This document shows, in pieces, positions 53,746-63,618 of a stretch of 64,000 nucleotides of DNA. The position numbers and the translations under genes were made by a program. The notes under the pieces are model-generated. The model was not told the DNA's origin. It saw nothing but the letters and a program-made list of their open reading frames with translations, and ran no database searches. The stretch is from Nocardioides baekrokdamisoli (GTDB taxonomy: Bacteria; Actinomycetota; Actinomycetes; Propionibacteriales; Nocardioidaceae), in assembly GCF_003945325.1 (NCBI RefSeq), contig NZ_AP019307.1, positions 2,294,001-2,358,000 of the forward strand, in the 5' to 3' direction. Position 1 is the first letter of the stretch. Every line of letters starts with the position of its first letter.

Positions 53746-55535
53746 CACCCCTGGGCGATCCCCAGCAGACCGTCGATCTCCCGCTGCGCCGACGAGTGGT
53801 AGCCCGCCCGGGCGGTGCTGTAGATCTCCCGCGCGTACGCGAGCCCCTCGGGCTTCTGGGCGAGCGCGGCGTACAGCGGCGTGATGTATTTGCGACGCCC
53901 GTAGCGGTGCACCAGCGTGCTCACCGCCTCGCGCCAGGCCGGCACCTCGACGCCGTGGCCGGAGCGTACGACCAGCACCAGCCAGTTCGACCGGATCTCG
54001 GAGTTGCCGGTGGCGGTCAGGCCGAACAGCACATCCAGACGCTCGAGCCGGGCGAGATCGAGGTCGGTGGGCAGTGATCGCAGGAACCTCGCCCACTGCG
54101 GCGTGAGCCAGGCCGCCGGGTCGGCCCCTGTGACCGCGTCGTCCACGCTGTCGCCGGCTGCGAGCCGGGCCAGCACGACGTCGACCGCAGCGAAGCCCGC
54201 GGCGAGTACGTCCGGCACGTTGCCCGGCAGGCCGGGACGGTTGATCCACTCGTCGAGGCTGACGTCGTCGGCAGTCAGGCCGTGCGGCTCGAGCAGGTGC
54301 TCGGTGAGGTACGCGACGAAGCTCTCCGTGTCGATCGACCGGAACGCGTGCGCGTCGAAATACCCGCGCAAGAAGACGTCGAACGCGGAGCGACCGACGG
54401 CGGTCTCGATCGTCAGCAGCAGCAGCGCGCCCTTGTCGTAGGGGATCTGGCTCCACCCGTCGTCCGGGTCGCGACCGGCGAGGTCCCGACGGTGCAGGAT
54501 CTGAGCCGCCGGCGCGAGTTCCGTGGCCATCTCCTGGACGCTGTCGATGTTCAGCGCCCAGGCCATGTCGGACGCGTCCCGGCCGTACAACGCCTCCACC
54601 AACCGGTTCTCGAAGTAGGTGGTGAAGCCCTCATTCAGCCACATGTCGCCCCACGTGGCATTGGTCACCAGGTTGCCCGACCACGAGTGCGCCAACTCGT
54701 GCGCCAAGGTCTCGATCTGACTGCGGTCCCCGGTGACCGTCGAGGCGTGCATGAAGGTCAGTCGCGGGTTCTCCATCCCGCCGAACGCGAACATCGGCGG
54801 CACGACCAGCAGGTCGTAGATGTCCCATCGGTACGGCCCGTACAGCGCCTCGGCTGCCTGGATCTGTTCCTCGCCGTTCGCGAACTCCCACGCCGCGGCA
54901 TCGACCAGGCTCGGCTCGGCGTACACGCCGGTGCGCGGGCCGGTGGAGCGGAACTCGAAGGGGCCCACCGCAAGGGCGATCAGGTACGCAGGCACGGGCT
55001 GCGTCATGGCGAACTCGTACGCACCGTCCTTGAGGGTCGGGCGAGTCGCGCTCATCAGCGCGACGTTGCCGTCGGGGACGCGGACCGACGCTGAGTAGGT
55101 GAAGCGGACCTGGGGGCTGTCCTGGAGCGGGATCCAACTCCGGGTCAGGATCGGCTGCCCCTGGGTGAACATGATGGGCCGACCGGACTCGGTGTGCTCG
55201 CCGTCCAGCCACAGCAGGGACGCCGCTGAGGGCGCACTGGAGTAGTGCACCTCGAGGACGTCGTGGCCCGTGAGGGCGACGGTGAGGGGCTGGCCGAGGT
55301 GCTGGTCGACCGGACCGAGCTCGAACTGTGCGTCCGGTCCGTCGACCCAGTGGGCGCTGCGGATGGTGAGGGCGTTCGTGTCCAGCACGAGCTCCTTGGC
55401 GTCCGGCGCGGTCTCGATGGTCAGGCGCGCGGTTCCACTGATCGCGCGCGACTCGAAATCGACGGTGAGGTCGAGATCCAGGTGCGTGACGCGAGCGTCG
55501 TCGGGGCGTGCGTAGGTATGGACGTCGATCACCAT
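53745..55535 (-). CDS. M1 family zinc aminopeptidase (LTA4-hydrolase-like)
   Basis: M1 enzymes remove N-terminal amino acids from peptides. The 596-residue protein has the substrate loop FGGMENPRL and the zinc site HELAHSWSGN (H279, E280, H283) with E302 in DMWLNEGFTT. The C-terminal helical domain is of the leukotriene A4 hydrolase type (MARFL...RKYITPLYAAL). No signal peptide is present, so it is cytosolic. ATG 55535 has a TAGGTT -10 6 nt upstream. Confidence 0.94.
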   Translation of the reverse strand: MVIDVHTYARPDDARVTHLDLDLTVDFESRAISGTARLTIETAPDAKELVLDTNALTIRSAHWVDGPDAQFELGPVDQHLGQPLTVALTGHDVLEVHYSSAPSAASLLWLDGEHTESGRPIMFTQGQPILTRSWIPLQDSPQVRFTYSASVRVPDGNVALMSATRPTLKDGAYEFAMTQPVPAYLIALAVGPFEFRSTGPRTGVYAEPSLVDAAAWEFANGEEQIQAAEALYGPYRWDIYDLLVVPPMFAFGGMENPRLTFMHASTVTGDRSQIETLAHELAHSWSGNLVTNATWGDMWLNEGFTTYFENRLVEALYGRDASDMAWALNIDSVQEMATELAPAAQILHRRDLAGRDPDDGWSQIPYDKGALLLLTIETAVGRSAFDVFLRGYFDAHAFRSIDTESFVAYLTEHLLEPHGLTADDVSLDEWINRPGLPGNVPDVLAAGFAAVDVVLARLAAGDSVDDAVTGADPAAWLTPQWARFLRSLPTDLDLARLERLDVLFGLTATGNSEIRSNWLVLVVRSGHGVEVPAWREAVSTLVHRYGRRKYITPLYAALAQKPEGLAYAREIYSTARAGYHSSAQREIDGLLGIAQG

Positions 55536-55541
55536 CAGACG

Positions 55542-55547
55542 AACCTA
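55542..55547 (-). promoter_or_regulatory. -10 box (TAGGTT), leaderless M1 peptidase gene
   Basis: TAGGTT on the minus strand is followed by 6 nt and ATG 55535. Confidence 0.55.
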
Positions 55548-55567
55548 GCGCGATCCGCGCGGAACAC

Positions 55568-56953
55568 TCAGGCGGGATCCGCCGGTTCGGGTGAGGTCAT
55601 GCTGCGGACGTCCAGGGCTTGGTCGAGTTGTTCGAGCGTGATCGCACCGGAGTCGACGAATCCCATCGCGATCACGGTTTCGCGGATGGTTGCGCCGTTC
55701 TTCAGCGCCTGCTTCGCGATCTTCGCGGCGGCCTCGTACCCGAGGACCCGGTTCAGCGGCGTCACGATCGAGGGGGAGGACTCCGCGTACGCGCGCATAC
55801 GAGCCTCGTTGGGGGTGATGCCGTCGACACAACGCTGGGCCAGCAGGGTCGTGGACGTACTCAGCAACCGGATCGATTCCAGGACGTTGCGGGCCATCAC
55901 CGGCATCGCGACGTTGAGTTCGAAGGCGCCGGACGCACCGGCGGCGGCCACGGTCGCGTCGTTGCCGATCACCTGGAAGGCGACCATCAGCGTCGCCTCG
56001 GGGAGGACCGGATTGACTTTGCCGGGCATGATCGAGGAACCGGGCTGCAGGTCCGGCAGGTGGATCTCGGCCAGGCCGGTCGTCGGGCCCGAGGACATCC
56101 AGCGCAGGTCGTTGCAGATCTTGATCAGACCGACCGCGATCGTCCTGAGGACACCGCTGAGCTCGACCAGCGAGTCGCGCGTCCCCTGCGCCTCGAAGTG
56201 GTTGCGCGCCTCCGTGAACGGCTCGCCGCTGCGCCGGGCGAGCTCCGCGATGACGGCCGCCGAAAAGCCCGGAGGCGTGTTGATCCCGGTCCCGACCGCC
56301 GTCCCGCCCAGGGGCAGTTCGCGTACGCGGGGGAGAACAGACCCGAGTCGCTCGGCGGCGTACGCGATCGTCGCGGCGTAGCCGCCGAACTCCTGGCCCA
56401 AGGTGACCGGGGTGGCGTCCATGAGGTGCGTACGCCCCGACTTCACCAGGTCGCTGAACTCGACGGCCTTGGACTCGAGGGAGGTCTGCAGTGTGGCCAG
56501 CGCAGGCAGCAGATCGGTGACGACAGCAGAGGCCGCAGCGACGTGGATCGCGGTCGGGAACACGTCGTTGGATGACTGGGAGGCGTTGACCTGGTCGTTC
56601 GGGTGCGCCTGGGCCAGGTGCCCGATGACCTCGTTGGCGTTCATGTTCGACGAGGTGCCCGAACCGGTCTGGAACACGTCGATCGGGAACTGGTCGTCGT
56701 GCTTCCCGTCGGCCACCGCGAGGGCCGCCGCCTCGATCGCGTGAGCGACCTCCGGCGCGAGCACAGCCAGCTGCCCGTGCACCGTCGCCGCGGCGGCCTT
56801 CACCAGGCCGAGGGCATGGATCAAGGCCGGCTCGATCGGAGTTCCCGAGATCGGGAAGTTCTCGATCGCGCGCTGCGTCTGGGCGCCCCACAGAGCCTCG
56901 GCGGGCACCAGGACCTCGCCCATGCTGTCGTGTTCGGTACGGAAGTCGGTCAC
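55568..56953 (-). CDS. fumC: Fumarate hydratase class II
   Basis: FumC is the oxygen-stable, cofactor-free fumarase of the TCA cycle. The 461-residue protein begins [26 protein letters not shown] and has the family signature [26 protein letters not shown] and [21 protein letters not shown] -10 (56960-56965, minus) lies 6 nt before GTG 56953. A second, unrelated fumarase gene lies 0.7 kb upstream on the same strand. Confidence 0.96.
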   Translation of the reverse strand: MTDFRTEHDSMGEVLVPAEALWGAQTQRAIENFPISGTPIEPALIHALGLVKAAAATVHGQLAVLAPEVAHAIEAAALAVADGKHDDQFPIDVFQTGSGTSSNMNANEVIGHLAQAHPNDQVNASQSSNDVFPTAIHVAAASAVVTDLLPALATLQTSLESKAVEFSDLVKSGRTHLMDATPVTLGQEFGGYAATIAYAAERLGSVLPRVRELPLGGTAVGTGINTPPGFSAAVIAELARRSGEPFTEARNHFEAQGTRDSLVELSGVLRTIAVGLIKICNDLRWMSSGPTTGLAEIHLPDLQPGSSIMPGKVNPVLPEATLMVAFQVIGNDATVAAAGASGAFELNVAMPVMARNVLESIRLLSTSTTLLAQRCVDGITPNEARMRAYAESSPSIVTPLNRVLGYEAAAKIAKQALKNGATIRETVIAMGFVDSGAITLEQLDQALDVRSMTSPEPADPA

Positions 56954-56959
56954 GACTCG

Positions 56960-56965
56960 AACGTA
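56960..56965 (-). promoter_or_regulatory. -10 box (TACGTT), leaderless fumC
   Basis: TACGTT on the minus strand is followed by 6 nt and GTG 56953. Confidence 0.55.
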
Positions 56966-56975
56966 CTCCGCAGGA

Positions 56976-57560
56976 TCAGTCCGTCGAGCGGTCGCTCAGC
57001 ACCCACGCAGCGAGAACGCCGCCCAGCGCCCCGCCGAGGTGTGCTTGCCAGGAGATCCCCGACGAGGTCGGGAGTACGCCCCAGACGAGGCTGCCGAAGG
57101 CGATCGCGATGACCACGCCGGCAACGATCTGTCCGATCTTGCGGGTGTAGATCCCGCGGGCGATCAGGTAGGTGAGCAGCGCGAAGATCACGCCGCTCGC
57201 TCCGACCGTCACCGTGTGGGCCGGGCTGAACAGCCAGGCCGAGAGCCCGGCGGTGATAGCGCCGATGAAGCTCACGCCGAGGAACCGACGCCAGCCTTCG
57301 AGAAGCACGATGAAGCCCAGGATGACGAGTGGGACGGTGTTGCCGAGGAGGTGTTCCCAACTCGCATGCACGAGTGGCGAGGTGAACACCGCCCACAGGT
57401 CGGAGAACCGATGACTGTGCAGCCCGAGGTCTCCGTCGAGCGAGTGCGAGCCGCTCGCGTCAAGGAGCTCCACGCCGTACAACCCAGCGGTGACGGTGCC
57501 GATGCCGACCGCGGCCGTCTTGATCGGTCGCGTCTTCGGGCTCGGCTGGGTGGTGCTCAT
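56976..57560 (-). CDS. Rhomboid family intramembrane serine protease
   Basis: Rhomboids cleave substrates within the membrane by a Ser-His dyad. The 194-residue protein has six helices, the H-x-x-N motif SWEHLLGN (N74), the catalytic serine in GASG (S122) and catalytic histidine in WQAHLGG (H174). There is no extra domain. A TACGAT -10 (57567-57572, minus) lies 6 nt before ATG 57560. Substrates are unknown. Confidence 0.92.
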   Translation of the reverse strand: MSTTQPSPKTRPIKTAAVGIGTVTAGLYGVELLDASGSHSLDGDLGLHSHRFSDLWAVFTSPLVHASWEHLLGNTVPLVILGFIVLLEGWRRFLGVSFIGAITAGLSAWLFSPAHTVTVGASGVIFALLTYLIARGIYTRKIGQIVAGVVIAIAFGSLVWGVLPTSSGISWQAHLGGALGGVLAAWVLSDRSTD

Positions 57561-57566
57561 GCCTCG

Positions 57567-57572
57567 ATCGTA
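57567..57572 (-). promoter_or_regulatory. -10 box (TACGAT), leaderless rhomboid gene
   Basis: TACGAT on the minus strand is followed by 6 nt and ATG 57560. Confidence 0.55.
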
Positions 57573-57588
57573 CGAGGCCCCGGATGCG

Positions 57589-57637
57589 CTTGATGTGTCC
57601 TCGCGACGTACCTGGCACGTCGCGAGAACACATCAAG
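57589..57637 (-). terminator. 21-bp hairpin after class I fumarase
   Basis: Bases 57589-57609 pair with 57617-57637 (20 of 21) around a 7-nt loop, beginning 3 nt after the fumarase stop. It is a strong terminator separating the fumarase and rhomboid units. Confidence 0.75.
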
Positions 57638-57640
57638 GTG

Positions 57641-59326
57641 TTAGCGCTCCTTCGAGCGCACCCGGATCCCGCTGATCGGCACCGTGACGGTGCCCGACGG
57701 GTCCTGGAAGAAGTCGTTGCCCTTGTCGTCGACCACGATGAAGGCCGGGAAGTCCTCGACCTCGATCTTCCAGACCGCTTCCATGCCGAGCTCGGGGTAC
57801 TCGAGCACCTCGACCGACTTGATGCAGTCCTGCGCCAGCCGCGCGGCCGGCCCACCGATCGAGCCGAGGTAGAAGCCGCCGAACTCGTCGCAGGCCTCGG
57901 TGACCTGTTTCGACCTGTTGCCCTTGGCGAGCATGACCATCGAGCCACCCTCGGCCTGGAAGGCCTTCACGTACGAATCCATGCGTCCCGCTGTCGTCGG
58001 ACCGAACGAGCCGGACGCCATCCCGGTCGGGGTCTTCGCGGGTCCGGCGTAGTAGACCGGGTGGTCCTTCATGTACTGCGGCATGCCCTCGCCGGCGTCC
58101 AGGCGCTCCTGGATCTTGGCGTGGGCGATGTCGCGAGCGACGACGAGCGGCCCGGTGAGCGAGAGGCGGGTCTTGACGGGGTGCTTCGACAGCTCGGCGA
58201 GGATGTCCGCCATCGGCTGGTTGAGGTCGATGTTGACGACCTCGCCGCCCTGGATCAGGTGCTGCTCCTCGGTGTCCGGCAGGTAATGCGCCGGGTCGGT
58301 CTCGAGCTGCTCGAGGAAGACGCCCTCGGCCGTGATCTTGCCGAGCGCCTGGCGGTCGGCCGAACACGAGACCGCGATCGCGACGGGGCACGAGGCGCCG
58401 TGGCGCGGCAGGCGTACGACGCGTACGTCGTGGCAGAAGTACTTCCCGCCGAACTGTGCACCGATCCCGAAGGACTGGGTCAGCTTGAAGACCTCTTCCT
58501 CCAGTTCCAGGTCGCGGAAGCCGTGTGCGGACATCGACCCCTCGGTCGGCAGGTGGTCCAGGTAGTGCGCCGAGGCGTACTTGGCCGTCTTGAGGGCGAA
58601 CTCGGCCGACGTGCCGCCGATGACCACCGCGAGGTGGTACGGCGGGCAGGCGGCGGTGCCGAGCGACTTGAGCTTCTCGTCGAGGAACTCCAGCATCCGC
58701 TTCGGGTTGAGGATCGCCTTGGTCTCCTGGAAGAGGAACGACTTGTTGGCTGAGCCGCCGCCCTTGGCCATGAAGAGGAACTTGTACTCCGGCTTGCCGT
58801 GATCCTCGGTCGCATAGATCTCGATCTGCGCCGGCAGGTTGGTGCCGGTGTTCTTCTCCTCGTACGTCGTCAGCGGTGCGAGTTGGGAGTAGCGGAGGTT
58901 GAGCGAGGTGTACGCGTCGTACACGCCACGGGAGACCGTCTCGGCGTCGTCGGAGCCGGTGAGTACGCCCTCGGACTTCTTGCCCATCACGATCGCGGTG
59001 CCGGTGTCCTGACACATCGGGAGGATGCCGCCGGCGGAGATGTTGACGTTCTTGAGCAGGTCGAGGGCGACGAAGCGGTCGTTCCCCGACGCCTCCGGGT
59101 CGTCGATGATCTTGCGCAACTGAGCCAGATGCGCGGGGCGCAGGTACTGGTTGATGTCCTTGATCGCCTCGGCCGTCAACTGCCGGATCGCCTCCGGATC
59201 GACCTTCAGGAACGTACGACCGTCAGCCTCGATCGTCGACACGCCCTCGGTCGTGATCAGCCGGTACGGCGTGGTGTCCTCGCCGATCGGGAGCAGGTCG
59301 GAGTACAGGAAGGGTGCCTCAGCCAC
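57641..59326 (-). CDS. Fumarate hydratase class I (iron-sulfur)
   Basis: Class I fumarases use an oxygen-sensitive 4Fe-4S cluster to hydrate fumarate. The 561-residue single-chain protein holds both alpha and beta domains. Cluster Cys candidates include [11 protein letters not shown] and [17 protein letters not shown]. The C-terminal beta domain has [12 protein letters not shown] and [25 protein letters not shown] -10 (59333-59338, minus), overlapping the YdeI stop, lies 6 nt before GTG 59326. Confidence 0.94.
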   Translation of the reverse strand: MAEAPFLYSDLLPIGEDTTPYRLITTEGVSTIEADGRTFLKVDPEAIRQLTAEAIKDINQYLRPAHLAQLRKIIDDPEASGNDRFVALDLLKNVNISAGGILPMCQDTGTAIVMGKKSEGVLTGSDDAETVSRGVYDAYTSLNLRYSQLAPLTTYEEKNTGTNLPAQIEIYATEDHGKPEYKFLFMAKGGGSANKSFLFQETKAILNPKRMLEFLDEKLKSLGTAACPPYHLAVVIGGTSAEFALKTAKYASAHYLDHLPTEGSMSAHGFRDLELEEEVFKLTQSFGIGAQFGGKYFCHDVRVVRLPRHGASCPVAIAVSCSADRQALGKITAEGVFLEQLETDPAHYLPDTEEQHLIQGGEVVNIDLNQPMADILAELSKHPVKTRLSLTGPLVVARDIAHAKIQERLDAGEGMPQYMKDHPVYYAGPAKTPTGMASGSFGPTTAGRMDSYVKAFQAEGGSMVMLAKGNRSKQVTEACDEFGGFYLGSIGGPAARLAQDCIKSVEVLEYPELGMEAVWKIEVEDFPAFIVVDDKGNDFFQDPSGTVTVPISGIRVRSKER

Positions 59327-59332
59327 GGGCCG

Positions 59333-59338
59333 AGCCTA
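59333..59338 (-). promoter_or_regulatory. -10 box (TAGGCT), leaderless class I fumarase gene
   Basis: TAGGCT on the minus strand is followed by 6 nt and GTG 59326. Its first bases are the stop codon of the upstream YdeI-like gene. Confidence 0.55.
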
Positions 59339-59998
59339 ATCGGTGGTCGCGGCCTCTGCCGCCGCGGCAGCGCGTTCGGACCAACGAGGAGGTACGCCGT
59401 ACCGCTGGCTCGGGATGAGCCGCCCCGCCGTGTGATCCTCGATCAGCTGGGCCATTCGCTTGTCGCGGGTTGCCTGTTGCTTGGCTCCCGCCACCCAGAC
59501 GGTGCAGATCTTGCGATACGACGCCGTCGCCTCTGCCCAGAACGCGGTCGCGGGGGCCGAGGCTGTCATCAGCGCCGCGTGCTCCGGGGTGAAGTCCGTC
59601 GCGGGTTGCTCATGGGCATACGGCGTCGAGGGGCGGCGGTTCTCGTACGCGGCCAGACCGGACGGCTGCATCCGGCCCTCGGCGCGGAGCCGTTCGACGG
59701 CGTCGATGTTGATCCGGCTCCAGTTGGAGGTGGGTTTGCGCGGGGTCCAGCGCTGGCGTACGGCGTCCTCGTCGATCCGTTCGACCTTCGAATCGATCCA
59801 GCCCCAGCAGAGCGCCACCGTGACGGCGTCCTCCCAGAGCAGCCCTCGGTCGGCGACATGCTTCTTGCGCAACTCCATCCAGAGTTCGGTCTCGGTGTCG
59901 TGGAAGCGGTCGAGCCACGCCCAGAACTCGTCGGTGCTGCGGAAGTGGATGGCCGGCTGGTCGTCGCTGCCTCCGGGATGTCCAGGTGCGTACGCCAC
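59336..59998 (-). CDS. YdeI/OmpD-associated family protein
   Basis: The 220-residue protein has the YdeI pattern: FRSTDEFWAWLDRFHDTETELWMELRKKH, then VALCWGWIDSKVERIDED, RWTPRKPTSNWSRIN, and a C-terminal RDKRMAQLIEDHTAGR. Function is unknown beyond a loose link to antimicrobial peptide resistance in enterics. A CAGGCT box 6 nt before GTG 59998 may be its -10. It is divergent from the phosphoesterase gene. Confidence 0.87.
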   Translation of the reverse strand: MAYAPGHPGGSDDQPAIHFRSTDEFWAWLDRFHDTETELWMELRKKHVADRGLLWEDAVTVALCWGWIDSKVERIDEDAVRQRWTPRKPTSNWSRINIDAVERLRAEGRMQPSGLAAYENRRPSTPYAHEQPATDFTPEHAALMTASAPATAFWAEATASYRKICTVWVAGAKQQATRDKRMAQLIEDHTAGRLIPSQRYGVPPRWSERAAAAAEAATTD

Positions 59999-60066
59999 TC
60001 CTGAAGCCTGCCAGAGCGAGCGGTGATCTGTGCCGGGCCGACTGTGATGTCGGGCAGACTGGCGAC

Positions 60067-61128
60067 ATGCGCATCCGGATCCTGCTGCTCGCGCTCGTCC
60101 TTCTGGCCGGCTGCGGCGTCCCGAGCGCCGGGCCGGCGCCGACCCATCCCACGGTCGAGTTGACCGCGGCCTCGCCGTACGGGCACGTGTTCGTGATCGT
60201 GCTGGAGAACGAGGACGCCGCGCAGACGTTCAGTACGAGTTCGCCGGCGGTCTACCTCAATCGGTGGATCAAGCCGCGGTCGGTGTTCGTACCCAACTAC
60301 TACGGCATCGGCCACCACAGCCTCGACAACTACATCGCGATGATCAGCGGCCAGGCACCGAACACGAAGACCCAGGCCGACTGCCCGACGTTCGCTGCGT
60401 ACACGTCCTCGACGATCGGCGCGAACGGTCAGGTGCAGGGCACAGGCTGCGTCTACCCGTCGAACGTGCCGACAGTGGCGAAGCAACTGGCCGGAGCAGG
60501 CAGGACCTGGCGGGCGTACCTGGACGGCATGCAGACCGCCTGTCAGCACCCGGCGATCGGCGCCCGGGACCCCAATCAGGGCGAGACGGCTGCCACCGCG
60601 TACGCGACGAAGCACAACCCGTTCGTCTATTTCCGGTCGATCTCTGCGGCTACCTGCGCGAGCAACGACGTACCGCTCACTCATCTCGCCGCGGACCTCG
60701 GCAGTGTCGCGAGCACCCGCAACCTCAGTTACATCGTCCCGGACCTCTGCAACGACGGTCATGACACGACCTGCCCGTACGGCCGCGGGCCCGGCGGACT
60801 CACCGGTGCCGACGCCTGGTTGCACACGTGGGTTCCGAAGATCCTGAACTCGCCTGCGTACAAGCAGGACGGCCTGCTGATCATCACCTTCGATGAGGCA
60901 GGGACCGACTCCAGGGCCTGCTGTCATGAGGTCGCCGGCCCCGGCGCCTCGATGCCGGGGCTCAACGGGCCGGGCGGCGGCCGGGTTGGCGCGGTGATGA
61001 TGTCGCCGCGGCTGAGCGCGCGCACGATCGCGGGCGGTTACAACCACTACTCGTTGCTGGCCACGATCGAGCACATCTTCGGTGTGCCGCGGCTCGGCTT
61101 CGCGGCCCCCGCCGCGCCATTGGCGTGA
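60067..61128 (+). CDS. Secreted phosphoesterase lipoprotein (alkaline phosphatase/phospholipase C-like)
   Basis: The signal RIRILLLALVLLAGCG ends in a lipobox, so it is a surface lipoprotein. The 353-residue protein has the PF04185-type start HVFVIVLENED (metal-binding Glu), a nucleophile region around YYGIGHHSLDNYIAMISGQAP, and DGLLIITFDEAGTD with NHYSLLATIEHIFG toward the end. Substrates may be phospholipids or phosphate esters. CAGACT lies 6 nt before ATG 60067. It is followed after 4 bp by the nnr gene. Confidence 0.85.
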   Translation: MRIRILLLALVLLAGCGVPSAGPAPTHPTVELTAASPYGHVFVIVLENEDAAQTFSTSSPAVYLNRWIKPRSVFVPNYYGIGHHSLDNYIAMISGQAPNTKTQADCPTFAAYTSSTIGANGQVQGTGCVYPSNVPTVAKQLAGAGRTWRAYLDGMQTACQHPAIGARDPNQGETAATAYATKHNPFVYFRSISAATCASNDVPLTHLAADLGSVASTRNLSYIVPDLCNDGHDTTCPYGRGPGGLTGADAWLHTWVPKILNSPAYKQDGLLIITFDEAGTDSRACCHEVAGPGASMPGLNGPGGGRVGAVMMSPRLSARTIAGGYNHYSLLATIEHIFGVPRLGFAAPAAPLA

Positions 61129-61132
61129 TCAC

Positions 61133-62488
61133 ATGAAGATCGCGAGGCGCGTCGAGGCGATCCGGGCAGCCGAGGTCGGCGCGATTGCGGCGGCACCCGG
61201 GGACGCGCTGATGCGTCGGGCAGCCGCTGGGGTCGCGCGCGCGTGCATCGAGCAGTTGGGCGGGGCGTACGGACGCCGCGTCCACCTCGTCGTCGGCGTT
61301 GGCGACAACGGCGGGGATGCGCTGTACGCCGGGGTCGCGTTGGCCCGACGAGGTGCCCTCGTCACTGCCACCCTCGTGGCCGGGCGTGCTCATCCGGGGG
61401 CGTTGGCCGCGTACGTCGCTGCCGGCGGACGACTCGGTCTGACCGGTCGTCCGGACCTGGTCGTGGACGGTGTCGTCGGGATCGGCGGCCGACCCGGCTT
61501 GCGCCCCGAGGCCGCGGCGGCCTTCGAGCAGGTGGCCGGGGTGCCGATCGTGGCGGTCGACGTGCCGTCCGGGGTCGACGTGGACAGCGGCGAAACCCCT
61601 GAGATCCATGTCGACGCGGACGTCACCGTGACCTTCGGATCACTGCGGCACGCCCATCTCGTCGACCCTGCTGCCGCTGCCTGCGGCGCTGTCGCGGTGG
61701 TCGAGCTGGGTGTCGACTTCCCAGCCGGCGACGTCGAGGCTCTCGAAGCCGAGGACGTGCGGCTGCTCCTTCCCGCCCCCGAGAGTGACGACCACAAATA
61801 CACCCGCGGTGTCGTCGGCGTACGCGCCGGAAGCGTTCGCTATCCCGGCGCAGCTGTCCTCGCCGTCGCTGGGGCGAGCGTCGGTTTCGCAGGGATGGTC
61901 CGCTACGTCGGAGCGGCCGGGGAACAGGTCGTGGCGGCTCATCCCGAGGTCGTCGGGGCCGGCAAGGTCCAGGCTTGGGTCGTCGGCTCAGGGACGGATG
62001 CGGACGCGGAATCGCATCTGCACGCGGCCGGCGGGACCCCGATCGTCATCGACGCCGACGCACTCGTTCACCTTCCCGGCGCAGCCCCGGCCGATGCCGT
62101 ACTCACACCGCACGCCGGCGAGTTGGCGACGATGCTGGGCGTGAGCCGGGACGAGATCGAGGCGCGGCCGCTGCACCACGTCCGTCAGGCTGCGGAGGCG
62201 TACGACGCCGTCGTGTTGCTCAAGGGGCGGCGGACCCTGATCGCGCGTCCGGACGGTCGGGTGCGCGTGAACACCACGGGTACGCCCTGGCTGGCGACGG
62301 CGGGCTCCGGCGACGTGCTCGCGGGCCTGATCGGGTCGCTTCTGGCGACGGGAATGTCGGGATTCGACGCTGCCAGCGTGGGTGCCTGGTTGCACGGCCG
62401 GGCCGCCCAAGCATGCGGCGACGGCCCGCTCGTCGCCGGGATGCTCCCCGACGCGATCCGGGCCGTGGTGGAAGACTTGTTCGCATGA
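61133..62488 (+). CDS. nnr: Bifunctional NAD(P)H-hydrate epimerase/dehydratase
   Basis: This enzyme repairs hydrated NAD(P)H: the N-terminal YjeF domain epimerises and the C-terminal kinase-like domain dehydrates with ADP. The 451-residue protein has VGVGDNGGDALYAGVAL in the epimerase half and the C-terminal LKGRRTLIARPDG and TGTPWLATAGSGDVLAGLIGS active-site block. ATG 61133 is chosen because the YjeF domain starts here. The stop overlaps alr (ATGA). Confidence 0.94.
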   Translation: MKIARRVEAIRAAEVGAIAAAPGDALMRRAAAGVARACIEQLGGAYGRRVHLVVGVGDNGGDALYAGVALARRGALVTATLVAGRAHPGALAAYVAAGGRLGLTGRPDLVVDGVVGIGGRPGLRPEAAAAFEQVAGVPIVAVDVPSGVDVDSGETPEIHVDADVTVTFGSLRHAHLVDPAAAACGAVAVVELGVDFPAGDVEALEAEDVRLLLPAPESDDHKYTRGVVGVRAGSVRYPGAAVLAVAGASVGFAGMVRYVGAAGEQVVAAHPEVVGAGKVQAWVVGSGTDADAESHLHAAGGTPIVIDADALVHLPGAAPADAVLTPHAGELATMLGVSRDEIEARPLHHVRQAAEAYDAVVLLKGRRTLIARPDGRVRVNTTGTPWLATAGSGDVLAGLIGSLLATGMSGFDAASVGAWLHGRAAQACGDGPLVAGMLPDAIRAVVEDLFA

Positions 62489-63618
62489 CCCGCGCCGAGA
62501 TCGTCGTCGACCTCGCCGCGATCCGGGACAACGTACGCACCATCGCGGCCTTCACCGGGACGCCGGTCATGCACGTCGTCAAGGCCAACGGGTACGGCCA
62601 CGGGCTGCTCGAGAGCGCCCGCGCAGGCCGTGCCGGCGGTGCCACGTGGCTCGGCGTCGCCGGTGTCGAGGAAGCACTCGCGCTGCGTGCGGGCGGCGAC
62701 AGCGGACCGATCCTGGCGTGGTTGATCACGGCGTCCGACGATGTCGCCGCAGCGATCGGGGCAGGCGTTGATGTCGCTGCCTACACGGTCGCGGACCTCG
62801 ATCGGATCGCGGAGACTGGACTGACAGCCCGCGTCCAGCTCAAGCTCGACACCGGCCTCACTCGCGGAGGTGCCTCGCGTCCCGACTGGACGGCGCTGTT
62901 CGAGCGGGCGAGGGCAGGTGAGCTCGACGGCTCCTGGAAGATCACCGGGATCTGGTCGCACTTCGTGGCCAGCGAGGAGCCTGACGAGACGATCAACGAC
63001 GAGCAGGAGAAGGTCTTCCGCGAGGGCGTCGACGAGGCCCGGGCGGCAGGTCTGGCTCCTGAGGTGATCCACCTGGCCAACTCCGCCGGGGCCCTGCTGC
63101 GTCCCAGTAGCCGGTTCGATCTGGTCCGGATCGGGATCGCCTCGTACGGTCTGGAGCCTGCGCGCGGTGTCAGCCCGATCCCGCTTCGACCGGCCATGCG
63201 CGTGGTCGCCGAGGTCGCGCTGGTCAAGGACGTCCCTGCAGGGCAGGGCGTCTCGTACAACCACCGATGGGTGGCGCCCGCCGACACGCGGGTCGCGCTG
63301 GTCCCGGTCGGGTACGCCGACGGCATCCCGCGCGCTGCGAGCAATCGCGCAGACGTCGCCATCTACGGGGGCTACCGGGCGCCGATTCGAGGCACGATCT
63401 GCATGGATCAGTTCGTCGTGGACGTATTCGGCGAGCCAACGATTCTTGTCGGTGACGAAGTCGTTCTGTGGGGCGATCCGGAGCAAGGGGTGCCCTCGGC
63501 CCAGGACTGGGCCGAAGCGGCTGGCACGATCTCGTATGAAGTTGTGACGCGCATCGGCGGACGGTTGTCGAGGCGCTATGAGGATCTGGGGGGAGACAGT
63601 CGTGAGGAACTCGCATGA
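62485..63618 (+). CDS. alr: Alanine racemase
   Basis: Alr makes D-alanine for peptidoglycan. The 377-residue PLP enzyme has the Schiff-base lysine in VVKANGYGHG (K33), the substrate region HLANSAGALL, the Tyr base in GVSYNHRWVA, and GTICMDQFVVDV. ATG 62485 overlaps the nnr stop, and its own stop overlaps the next ATG, so nnr-alr-hydrolase form a coupled operon. Confidence 0.96.
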   Translation: MTRAEIVVDLAAIRDNVRTIAAFTGTPVMHVVKANGYGHGLLESARAGRAGGATWLGVAGVEEALALRAGGDSGPILAWLITASDDVAAAIGAGVDVAAYTVADLDRIAETGLTARVQLKLDTGLTRGGASRPDWTALFERARAGELDGSWKITGIWSHFVASEEPDETINDEQEKVFREGVDEARAAGLAPEVIHLANSAGALLRPSSRFDLVRIGIASYGLEPARGVSPIPLRPAMRVVAEVALVKDVPAGQGVSYNHRWVAPADTRVALVPVGYADGIPRAASNRADVAIYGGYRAPIRGTICMDQFVVDVFGEPTILVGDEVVLWGDPEQGVPSAQDWAEAAGTISYEVVTRIGGRLSRRYEDLGGDSREELA

